A stretch of 64,000 nucleotides of DNA, taken from Beaufortia kweichowensis (lineage: Eukaryota > Chordata > Actinopteri > Cypriniformes > Gastromyzontidae). Below, in pieces: positions 27,201 through 39,800 of this stretch. The notes beneath the pieces are model-generated. The model saw only the letters and a program-made list of their open reading frames with translations. It did not search any database and was not told the DNA's origin. Location of the stretch: contig CM032800.1 of NCBI GenBank assembly GCA_019155185.1, positions 15,260,501 through 15,324,500 on the forward strand, given 5' to 3'. A program made the translations under genes and the position numbers. The first letter of the stretch is position 1, and each line of letters opens with the position of its first letter.

Positions 27201-30200
27201 ATGAATTCTGAGCAAACCCTTTATTCGTCTCAGATCATTTAAATCATAACTGGTTCTGTTTCTTTATATGTAACTTGTTCAGGTATATATTTCAGCGCTA
27301 CAACATATGGAGTACATGTTCATGTTCTGTCATTTTGTCTGGCTTCTGTTGTTTGTATGGTTTGCATTGCATTATTTTGTTGTGCTTTCATTACGTCATT
27401 CTTTATCTCAGAAGACATTCAGATAGCGTTGACGCCTGTTTTCCCTTTATTTCTGTTCTGCATGCTGCTTGCTTCACTGCTTCTGCTGGCCACGCCCACA
27501 GCAAAGCAATGCATGGGCGGAGCCTCTCCAGGGAGGGAGAGGATGTTGTTGGGGAGGCGTTTCACGAGGAGCAGGAAGAGGGAAAGTTAGAGGAGGAGAT
27601 AGATGGGAGGAGAGGTGGGCGGAGGGCAGGGAAAGGTAGGAGACAGACAGATAGTGTAGACAGAGAGGACGCTAAGGAGGAGGAGCCTGAAGAGGGCGTG
27701 GCCCAGAGGACAGTCTCAGAGACGGACCTCAGGTACATTAGTTGCCATGGCAACCAACTGTATCCTGTCTTGTAGTCTACAAGTATTTAACTACAAGACA
27801 TTTCCTTAAAACAATGTAGACACACTAACATACAACGACTAGTTTTTGCATAGGATGCAGAATTGCACTTTATTTCTTCATAATGGAAACTCTTCATAGA
27901 TGCTTCATAGAATCCAGTACACTAGTATCCCATTATGATGATAAATGTAGCTAAATCTAGACCTGCGAACACAAGACCAGTGAATAAAAAGATGGATACA
28001 GTAGCGTTCAAGCCATGGAGTTCAGCTTAAGATAAATGACTCAAGGCCTGTTTATGTTCATTGTAAATCACTGTTCAGTTACTGTTTTGTCCGTTTTGCT
28101 GTTTGTATGTGCTGTGAATGATCTAACACTATACTGTCAACAATGCTGACACAAAATGTGAAATTTTATCCCAGCGTCTCCAGACCTTGTAATATCCCTC
28201 TTCTACTTCTGTATGGCCTCCATTCAGCTTTACACTTGACTGACACAAAACTCAAATGCAATGACCTGACAACAAATCCAGGTCAAATGTCACCCAAAAA
28301 TAAAAATTATATTTTGCACATAAAAAAGCTTTAGGAATAAAAGCAAAAATACTATATAATAGAATTTTTTTATTATAATTTAATATTAGTACAACAAGTA
28401 CTACCATGATATAGGTTAACCCCTTTAGCTCTGAACATTTTTTTACAGAATTTTTACCTGAATTTTAAAAGAGTGCTCTACACACATACATTAGGATACA
28501 TTGATAAAAATGGTCTCATTTTACAAAAAACTCATTACATTGTAACTAATTGCATACATATTTTGTATTTTATATTTCCACAATAATATGATAAACACTG
28601 ACAGAAAGTCTGAGTGTATTATTTTAGACATGTTTGGTCTCTGACCCTGCCGAAAGTTTCTATTGATTCCACTATGTGGCAGTAAACAGGCGAAAAAAGA
28701 ATTTTGTTAATAACATCTTTTACACCAAAGATATTTTGCTTTAAATGCAATGGCATAGTTATAAGTGTAGTTTTAAACACAAATTAATATTCACAAATTA
28801 CATTGAAAAATGCCTGCAAACCGAAATGAAGCAGAGACCAGGAATCTCCTCTCTATCTGCGCTGAAGTTGAAATCGTTGGTCAGCTTAGAAAAACGATAT
28901 GCAATGCGCTGGTTTATGATAAAATCAGAAACAAACTACGATTTTCGATGCGTACATGTCACATTTGTCACATGTCTTTATGGGATCTTTGCAGGATTTG
29001 TGTGAATGCAGGCACAGATTCCAAAAAATCACTCGTAGTATGAATGAACCAAATGAAATGATCCAGGACACAATTATCAGTGTATTTTCCAGAATCTGTG
29101 TGAAAGCGGCTTTAGAGTAATTTAGAGTATATTTTTTATTCCAGTACTGACATTTGGAGAAAAAATGCATAATTGTTAATGAATTATTATATGAATTAAT
29201 ACAAAAATAAATCATAAAAAATCTGTTAATATTCTTTACCCAAACTGTACTTTTTTCTTGACCTGGACATGTTTCTGTACTTTGTAAGATATACCTGTTA
29301 TACGATTTAACCAATGTCTCAGGTGGTATTTTTAGTATCTGAGGATCAGTATCTGTTCATCTCAGTGTTGACATTGCACTGTCTCTGAACCGAGCGATGC
29401 ATTAGAGTCTAAAGGGTTTTGTGACGAATGGGGTAGAAATGTGATTTGTTTGTTAATAAATGACAGGGAAAATCCACAGACCTTTAACGCGAGTCCCTCA
29501 GTTGATCCAATATTTAATCACTTATTTCTCTTTTCATGTGTTTACTGAGGCACGCTGAGCCAGCAAATACATGCTTTGAAAAACAGGAAGTGATGTCAAT
29601 GGTGTCTGCGATGACTGTGGTGGATGAGCCTTGACTTGTGTAATATGTGGAAGGCATGTGTTCTGGTGGTGTTTCTGTGGGTTAGTTATGCAATCTTATG
29701 ACTAACATACACATATGGAACTAGCAGGTGAGAAAAAGGAAAATAATTCATAAAGAGATTGTTGTATAAGGCACATAGTTTAATTACTGTGGTCTCTGTT
29801 TGGTCACCAAAGCATGTGTTTATAGCACACAGACAGTCATAAGATGTTTTAATGATACATAACAACTACAGTAAACTAGCTCCAATGCTGAACTTTAAGA
29901 ATTGTGTCACATTTAACTTTTTTTCTTAAGGTTTTTTCAATTAAATTGAATTCAAATGTATTTCTAGATAAAAGGTTCTTGTTCTATTCTCTTCTAATTT
30001 ATTATAATTTATATTATTAATGTAAAGTTGAATTGAAAAATTGAATTACAGACTTCATACAGACTAAAACACAATAGCACTTGAGCTGGCAAACATTCTA
30101 AGAGCATCTTGTGTGCTTCAGGATAAAGGAAAATCTGACCTTTTGTACAATGGAGCTTGAATTGCCTTTAAAAGTGCCTTTAAAGATCCATCTTGATGTA

Positions 30201-31648
30201 ATGTTGAATAAACTAGCCATTAAGAAGAACACTTATTTTTTACTGTCAGATGAGACAGTGACCCCTGTGTTATAGTGCTTTTATTCTGACCAGTCTTTGT
30301 AAAGAACAGAATGCTTCAGTGTCACATCATGTGAATTAGGTTTTAACATTTTTCAGGTCCGTTTTGCATGCAGCACTATAATCATTATTGAAATGTAAAA
30401 CAGAAGCAGCTATGATCACATGTCAGAATCATTAATGTCACATGTAGAGAGCGTCTGCAGTGCATTAGGATAGTAATTTCTCATTTTCTGTCAGAAAGAT
30501 CAACGCTGTATTTTCTTATGAAATTCCATAATTCACTGTGTCAGATGTCATTTAAAGGTCAGTTCTTACTGAGCAGAGAACATGTTCCCTTCCTTCCCCT
30601 CGCTGCCTTGCTGTATACAGTCGACTAGTTCATTCTGTTAAAGATGAAATGTTGAGCATGTCTGACAGATATATTCCAGACACAGTCCAGATTGTTTAAA
30701 CACTTTTTGTTTTCCTGAGAAATGCATTTAATAGTGCTGTGATACCAAGGTGTCAAAGTTAAAGATATCTTGTTAAATTAATTCAGGACTAAATTACTAA
30801 ACTATGCTATCGGCATCAATTTATATGCACTATTTATGTTTAATTTCTCATTAACAGTTTTTTTTAGTCATTTGAATGAGACACAAATAAGAACTTTAAT
30901 ATTTCTTTAATCATGTCAGTCTCTTCCCACGTGATACACTAATTTTAATGACATATTTTAATTTAATTTAATACTTTATTTGGTAAGTATCTGTATAATA
31001 AGGAGAATAATACATATTTAGTCATCGTCACAGAATAAACCCCTGAGGGTTAGCCCTGGTTACCCTGCCGAAGTTTATTTTGACTGTCTCTTAGTTACAT
31101 AAAGTAAAATATCTGTCAACACTCAACTTCCATCTTTGTTTTACCATCTCAATTTCAAAAAATATCACACAACTCAAGGGCGTGTTTTAAATGGCATATT
31201 TAGAGTGTCAGAGCCCTTGAGTATTTGTCATTAAAAGTGTGCGTATTAATAGTGGCGATAGTTGAATATCTTCCATGACTGAGTCCTTAATAGGCCACGG
31301 TTATTTAGACTCACAATTAACTAAAACCCAAAGCACCGTTTCCATAGCGACTGGCTTTTCGCCGTCACCGTCTCTATATGGATTGGACGACACATAGTGA
31401 CCACGTTCTGTTGTCCTCTTCGCTTCATCCCACAATGCTCAGCATGTTATTATATACTGACGATCACACGCTTCAGACATCATAAAATACATGTAGAACA
31501 CATCCAGAAAGTCATTTAACCTGATAAATGTCAGAACAGAAATTGAATATACAAATGAAAATGCACTTCAATTTTACAATTTTTAGATTTTAGATATTAA
31601 CATTTTCTTAAAATTTTTTAGTCTTTTATTTTTTATATTTATAAATTA

Positions 31649-31695
<47 letters not shown>

Positions 31696-33737
31696 TTATA
31701 TTATAAATATTATATTATAAATATTATATTATAAATATTATATTATAAATATTAAAATAAATTTATAAATAAAAAAGTCACACAGGTTTGAAACAGGTGA
31801 ATTTTAGTTTATGGATTAACTATCCAGATTTTTTAGAGATTTTAGAGATTTAACAATCCTAATTTGAGCTATACAGTACAGTGGATTGCGAGAAGAAAAT
31901 GGACACGGTGAATGAGTGTGTGCAGAAAACAGTATGCCAGGTTTTGTTTGCCTTAAAAGAACATCATGGCCTAGATAAAAAATGCACTTAGCAAGATCAG
32001 CATGAAGGAGAACGTTCTGTTCAGCTGTGGGTGAGCAAAAACATCCCTGGAGAGACATTGCAACATTCCAAGTACATTTGGTGAGGGATCATCTCATCTG
32101 CCAAGAGCTCCTGATGGACCAGCAGGAGTTGCTTTGGATGGCCTTTGGTGGAGAAGTGTCCAGTTTGGCAGTAGATGTGATGTCCTCTCTTTGGTCATCA
32201 TATGGTCCTGTTATATATCAGTAGTGGGTGTTTCTAGTCTCTCTGACAAAGACCTTCTAAGGTAAAGTTAAAGCAGCTGATTGTTGTCGTAGGTTTTTTA
32301 TGCGAGTTAAACTCACATTTTGTTCTTTAGTCGGGTGGTTTAATGTAACCCCTTGGAGGTGGTGCTCTTTTAGAGACCTCCAGAATCTCTTTTAGTGGCC
32401 ATATTGATTTTGAAGTAAAATTATTTTATTTTATCAATATATTTTACACTGAAAAGAAAGGTGTGAAAAGGCCTAAAGGTCTGTCCAGATATACTCAGTA
32501 TCTCTTCTTGATAGGTCATGCTTCACAGTATCTGACCAGGATTTGCAGTATGCCAGACACTTTTTTTAATAGCAGAGAGTATTTGCTTTAGCAGACCAGA
32601 TTTTAATGCATCAGAAAGTTTTTGAGGCAAAGAGCACAGTCCCTCAGTAAACAACCCGAATGCCTAATGGTCTGTTCCTGACTGTTTGTCTTCTCTTTAG
32701 ATCTTCACAGACCATGTGAGATCATTTCACAGCTTTTTCCATGGTTACTGTTGGTTGCAAGGTTAAAAATGTTTTGCAACTTCTTTGATAGGGGATTGAT
32801 ATAAAAGCTTGTAGACAAACAAAACCATGAACAATTTTCTCTTACTGTTATTGTAGGTCACCAAGAGTTTCATTCAAGTATATTTTTTATTTCTCCTAAG
32901 CAGACTGTAGTGCTTTTCACAGTTTTGCATTGTTGCAAAGCAGCAACACTGTGGAACAAACAGTAGATACATATGAGAAAAGAATATAAAAACATAAGTA
33001 AAAAAGAAATCATGAAAAACAGGAAAATTATATAAGTAAAATTGGCTATATTCAGCGTGAATAAGTACAATATGTGTGTCAAATTTTATGTAAGATGTAC
33101 ATTAGCAATATTACTGTAAAAAAGTACGTGGGATTGTAATCAAACAGAGATTACAAGATATTTAATGGTTTTATGGAGAAGTACTTGTCTTTGCGTTTTA
33201 ACGCTGTGCTCACACTAGACTTCATTTCATTGACTTCAGTTGTGAATGTGGCAGACTGGAAATGCAAGCTCAACGCTAATTATAAAAATATTGCATGATC
33301 CCATTGTGTATAATACATCTTTAAAATAACAACAAAACTTGCCAAATTAATTTAACTGTCTAATTTCACACTATATCATTAAAGCTAAAAGTGAAAAAAT
33401 GGGCCACTCGTAATACATTTACTATCATAATTATAGATTGACCGTCTCTATATGAATTGGACGACACATAGTGACCACGTTCTGTTGTCCTCTTCGCTTC
33501 GTCCCACAATGCTCAGCATGTTATTATATACTGACGATCACACGCTTCAGACATCATAAAATACATGTAGAACACATCCAGAAAGTCATTTAACCTGATA
33601 AATGTCAGAACAGAAAATGAATATAGAAATGAAAATGCACTTCAATTTTATAATTTTTTAATTTTTAGATTTTAGATATTAACATTTTTATTCTTAAAAA
33701 TTTACATTTCTTTTATTTTTTATATTTATAAAAAAAG

Positions 33738-33832
<95 letters not shown>

Positions 33833-36800
33833 AAATATTATGAATATTAAATTTATAAATATTAAAATAAATTTATAAATAAAAAAGTCACACAGGTTTG
33901 AAACAGGTGAATTTTAGTTCATGAATTAACTATCCAGATTTTCTAGAGATTTTAGAGTTTAACAATCCTAATTTGAGCTATACAGTAGATTGACATACAT
34001 GTACCATATAAAAGTACCTGTTGATTTCAACCTGCTATATGAACTGAAAGCATAAATTGCAAAATATTGCTTATGGTGTGTCATCTGCTTTCAGAAGAAT
34101 GTGCTTTTAAGAACTTTATGTCAATCTGCGAATATTTTGTGTACAAATAATTCTCTATATTTCATGACTACCTATTATTAAGGCTGTTAGGCATAAAGTA
34201 GTAAGTCAGATGTTTCCTGTTTTCACAGCAACAAGGATTTCATTTTTAAACTCTACGGTCCAGCATTAATCTTCTGAGCGGTGTGTGTATGTGTGTTTCT
34301 ATCCATCACCCTGTCTCATTACTGTGATAAGAGGAGGGTAATGACCGTCTGAACCCCAGCGGCACCTGACACATCTCCTCGTGAGAATGTGAGAGCATCT
34401 CACGTGTGTCTACAGCTGGAGGAGACTGTCTGAATAACAGATAAACTGCCAACATCCCTCTCAAACAATCATTTCATAACTTTGATGAACTCTAGAATTG
34501 TGTGAGACATGTTTGGGATCTCTTCTAAAACTTGCGAAGAGACAATTGGTATTTAGCAGATGCTTTTCCCTATTCACTTTAATATTTCTTAGTTTAATTT
34601 TAATATAATCATGACAAACTATAAATTGATGAGAAGGTATAAGACTCATGATAAAATAGTTAATTTTCATAACAATAAACTTAAACAAAATAATTATTTA
34701 CAAAAACTGTTCATGTAACTGTAATTTATAAAAATACATAAAATGAATTTTTTTTAAAGATTTAAAAAAGTTTGAAAAAACATCTAATATCTAAAAATTG
34801 TAGTTCTCAATTTAGATTTTGCATTACAGTATATACAGATTATATCTTTTTTATTTTTGGCTGTTTATTCCCATAACAATGGCATTTTAGGGGCCTAAAA
34901 ATAAAAAAATATAAAAACAATAACAAAGTTATGCTACTGGTTTGTCACATACGCAGATATATGTGAGGGGAGACTATTTTGATAATATTTTCATCTATAG
35001 GTGATGCTTTTATAAAACTGCAAATGTCATGTAAACCTACCAAAAAAACAAGACTTTTGACCATTTTATTGCTGTCTCTTTTCTGAGTTCTGAATATACT
35101 TTGACATTGTGTTTGTGTTCAAATGTTTCAAGATTACCAGATTGCAGACAGATTGATGTTGCACGGCTTTTTTTAAGCAGAACGGGCCATGGCACTGTGC
35201 TATATTTCCAAAATGCTCATTGTAGAATTAGAAGAGCAGGTTGTTAAAGCTCATTGATTTTTGTCACGTTTCTTTCGGTCATAATTGCGTGGCTGAAGAA
35301 GAGCAGATCTCTCCAACACTGCATGTGTGTCATTTAAACACATTTATAATCATTAAGATTTTATTAGGATCCTTTGTGCAGGAAGTCATTATTCTCTCGG
35401 CTTCACAGTTTCCTCACAGGCACACGACTCGCTAATTCTGCCCCATTATTTGTGCCCTCATTTCTTTTCAAAAAGAGCCATCTGTTTGGTATATAGAGCA
35501 GTGTTTTTCACAGTCCGATCTTAACAATAAAACCCAGCGTTATTGAATGATTCCCGTGGGAGAGATTTTCATAGCAGCTTTTGATTGAATACAGTAGGTG
35601 AAGTGCTCTCATGATAACTGTTTTCAACTGCTGGTGGATGTGAGCGAGTTAGGTTAGGGTTATGATAGGTTATTGTTGTGTCATTCTAGGATCAGTTTGC
35701 GATATTATTTTTATTAGACATTGTATGCAAAAAATCATGAGGACATCATAAGCCAGAGTCCAAAGTGGATCTCCTTGAAATTGGCCAAAACAAGGCATTG
35801 TCATCAAGGTATTTTTATGTGGTACTTTACAGAAATGGCAATGCTGGAATGCCTTAGTAAAAACTTTTCCAAGTTGGTAAAAAACAAGCAGATTAAATGC
35901 TTTATACAGTATGATCTTTGTATTGATAAAAAATTAATTTGCTGCTAAGGCTGCTTAAAACTTAACCTAAAAATAAAAGCATTAAAAACTTAATTTTCTC
36001 TGGCTCATGTGATCATTTACAGTAAGAAACCGAAAGATTAGAAAACAGTTAAGTACTGTAAAATTAGGCTGTAAATTTACAGTACTTTTACAGTATGTAA
36101 TATTGCATTAAATTGTCCCTAAGCAATGTTATAAGATTATAATTTAGAAAAATAGGTTATTGTTGTGCTGTTCTAGGATCAGCTTACAGCATCACATATA
36201 CATTTTCGGTACTGAATTTGTCAAGAAAAAGGTGTTGTCGGGTGTACTTTTCTAAAATTGCAATCCCGTAATGCATTAGTAAAAAGACAGAAAAATAAGC
36301 AAACAAATGTTGACTATACAATGTATGTCCTTATTTTTATGCATTTGGCAGACTATGTATTTATGTGCATAATCTACAGTGCATTTAAGATATACTAATA
36401 CACATTTAGTACACAGCATGAAACAAAAGTAGCAATTGTCGTTTTGAGGGGGGGGGTTAAAGTTTTGTATGTTTATTCATATTAGAATTCTTACCAAACT
36501 GATTTTTTGCAATTTTTCTGTAGTGTTGCAAAGCTGTTTGGAGGCCTAAACCCTTTAATCTTTGACCTCAGTCTCAGCTCCCTGTCCTTCTCCACAATCC
36601 AAGCTCTCTCCTTTTTCTCTCCTACCATTCATAAATTCATCCTCTGCTCTTCCTCTCTGCTGTTCCTCCTCCTCTCTTTATGTGTCTCCTCCGCTGGCCG
36701 CCACTGACAGTGAATTTACATCCAAAATGAAAAACAGGCAAATGGGAACGACGTCTGGTGGCAACATGACCAAGAGTACCAGCATCGGAGGGGACATGTG

Positions 36801-39800
36801 CAGTCTGGAGAAGACAGACGGCAGCCAATCGGACACGGCCGTAAGTCTAGCGGGAACCGTTGACAAGAAGCGACGCTCTAGCATCGGCGCCAAGATGGCG
36901 GCAGTCGTGGGGTTGAGTCGCAAGAGTCGCAGTGCCTCCCAACTCAGCCAGACAGGTAAGAGTTAAATAATCTCTCTGTCTCCCAGTGGTTGTTTCTTAA
37001 CTCTGTGTTCTTTGATTTTCTATTGTTGTCTGTATGTTATTTGTATTGTTGTCCGTATTCGTTTGCTCTAACAAACTAACAATTTTTGTCTAGCCAGACC
37101 AAGGACCACCAGTTCTTTGTGGATAATTGAGACCCTTCTCTTCTCTTGTTTCACACATTTTTGTTTCTTTTGCTGATGTTGAAATGCAAATTGACAATTT
37201 TTTAAAATTTACTTCAATGTGCAAATTATAAATATCCTGTTTATATATTTTGTTTTACTAAATCTGTGTTGTCCCAGCTAACAAAAATATGTTGTATGAA
37301 CATTTTTCTAACATTCCAGTTAAGTTATGAAAAGGTATTTTTTAATGTTTTTACAATAGCAATGTAAGAGAAACGTTTTTATAACATTTAGCAGCGACAT
37401 ATAATGTTAATAAAACATTCTTTCAACGTTACTAAAACGTTTTGGGAGCGAAACTTTTAGAGAATGTTAGACAAAGTTCTCAGAACATTGCCTGTTAGCT
37501 GGGATGTTGGGGCCCGTTGTGTTATGGTTGTTATATTTGAAATGGCAGGTTACTGAGGCATGATTGTGAGTGCCTCCTCAATCATTCTACAAGCTGTTTT
37601 ATCTGCCAGTGCTATATGAACTCTTATTCACATTATCTACCCATCATTTGTTCGCGGGTTTCTTAAATTATGAAGTATGCCCGTATCCTTGTTTGTGGGT
37701 GCGTGAATAGACAGACGTGTTTTGTCTGGTCCATCAGTAAGCAGAATGCTTCAACCTTTAATCACCTTATTTGTTGGCTGGTTCCAGGGGTTCCAGTGTA
37801 AATGGTGGCGTGCAGGTAGATCACATGCCTAAAAAAATGAACACAGTCCGTCAGGCGACTCGTGCACGGGCTGCACATGGCAGGTGGTCGGCTGTGTGTT
37901 TAAATAGTTCAGCTGGTTGCCATGGGCCTGTACCACTCTTTCATGTCTCATGGGGGTGAGATGTGTGTGTGTGGATGTCTTTCAGCATCTTTCCACTGTC
38001 ACAGCATCTGCTTACAGAAAATAGGACAAACACATAGATAATTTGCAAAAAAAAGATTGGCAACATTTTCAGAAAATCTATATATTTTATCATTTATTTT
38101 GGTTCATCTGTGGCACACAATTGAACGCTTCACCTGTAGATAATATGGTGCTTTATGTGTCACATTCATTTATTTATGTGTTCCTTTTTGTGGAATAATC
38201 CTAAGCAAAGTCAAATCAATCAAAGCAACCCTGTAAGAAATGGATGTTCACTGTTTGGCCTGGTGTTTTATCCTTTAAAGCATCATCTGTTTAATGTCAC
38301 GTTTAATATGGCTTCCCTGAGCTCATGAAGTCAATTCTGAATGAGATGTTAAAGGCTCAAGAGGTCATGGTTTACCGTGAATTTAAAACAGCTAAGGGCC
38401 GTTGTTTAGAAAAACATGGAGCAGAAAGTGATTGCAACAATTGAGTAACAAGTAATGCATTTAAGACATTACGCAATATATATTTAATTATCATGTAATT
38501 ATACATTACGCATGTATAATTGCATGATAAAGGGCAGTGCAATATTGTGAATATGGTTAAAGCTTTTCATGAAAATTTAAAGGAAAAGTCCCTGAATGTA
38601 GTTCAAGAAGCCAGGACTTGATTTTGCATTTCTGTAGCTCAGTTGTTTTTTAGGATTGTATCACAAGCAAAGGTTATGGGTTTGTTTCCAAGGGAAAATA
38701 CATACTGATAAATTGTATAGATTAAATATAATTCCCTATAGAGTCTGGTGCTTTAGACTTCTGACAAATGCAAGTGTTGGTATTGGTTGGGATCAATGCA
38801 TAGTTTGTGTATGTGCTACACAGACTATAGCCGGATCAGCTGGTGTTTTACGTCACGATATTGTGTATTTCATCACAGCTGGATCTAAATATTGTCCAGT
38901 CAGCATCCTGGGCTGTAACTGTGCGCTTTATAAATGTTTTTACGTGTCCATTTTTGTTTTACGTCCATATTGGAGGTTATTATTAGTTCGGCACAGCGAG
39001 TGTCCGGTGTTGCTGGTGAGAGACCGCAAGAGACCTTTTAGGCCGCTCTAATTAATCTTCGATGACAAGTTCCGCAGGAGACGGCTTCACTGAGCTAAAG
39101 CCTCAAGGTTTTATTCATGACCAAGCTGAATTGTCTCTCTGATTTATGGTGCTCGATTGTTCCTCTCTGCGTTCAGAAGGACTGAATTCTCGTGTAATTA
39201 TACCCAACGCTCCATGGAGAAACATCTTATCCCGGCCCTCTCCTGAGCTGCTCCTGCCTCAAAAACAGTGTTAGCAAAAAACCACGGCAATGGCTGCGTG
39301 CGCAGAAAAAAATGAATTTGTTGCTTTTTGCTGAAATTTGTTTTTGTAACCTGGCAGAACAAAAACAGGACATCTAGAATGCATAATGCTCCACAGAAAG
39401 CTATGCTCAGTGCCTGGGAGACTTCATGTAATTATCAATCATGTTTAGATTTAGGTTTCTCGGTAGAAACAACTATGCAAGCACAACTTAAGCACCATTT
39501 GTTCTGGTCCATTGCTGTCAAAGAAACACAACTAAAATATTATGGAGATCAGATGATGTACTGTAAAATTACAGCATGACAGATTTACAATAATCATAGT
39601 GGCCTCTAATGCATCACTGGGAAGTTGATACTGCTGGTTTGCCCATCAGTGTAATCTCATCTGTGTGCCCTTTGCTTTCAATCCTAAAACCTTCTTAGCT
39701 TCCATAGCTCTTGTGTTTGGCTGTAGTCTCCTGTGACTCCTCTAATACAGAGGTGAGATGCTGCTTACTGGATGAGGAAGAGATCTTCATTGTCAAGCCA

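Larger units (their letters stand above)
25536..36710. other. rims2 large intron (11.2 kb)
   Basis: Long intron between two conserved linker exons. It contains the candidate 231-nt exon at 27502-27732, two near-identical ~0.5 kb blocks, two TA microsatellites, a copy of the 8209-type repeat, and a diverged 35.7/36.2 kb duplication. Elsewhere it is AT-rich with no recognisable gene. Confidence 0.6.

Noticed and set aside
37787..37815. Possible small exon 'GGTTCCAGTGTAAATGGTGG'
   Set aside because: In the required phase 1 it contains a TAA stop, and the alternative acceptor lacks AG.
38656..39051. 131-codon open frame in a rims2 intron
   Set aside because: No recognisable family, cysteine- and hydrophobic-rich random-looking composition, and no in-phase splice sites.
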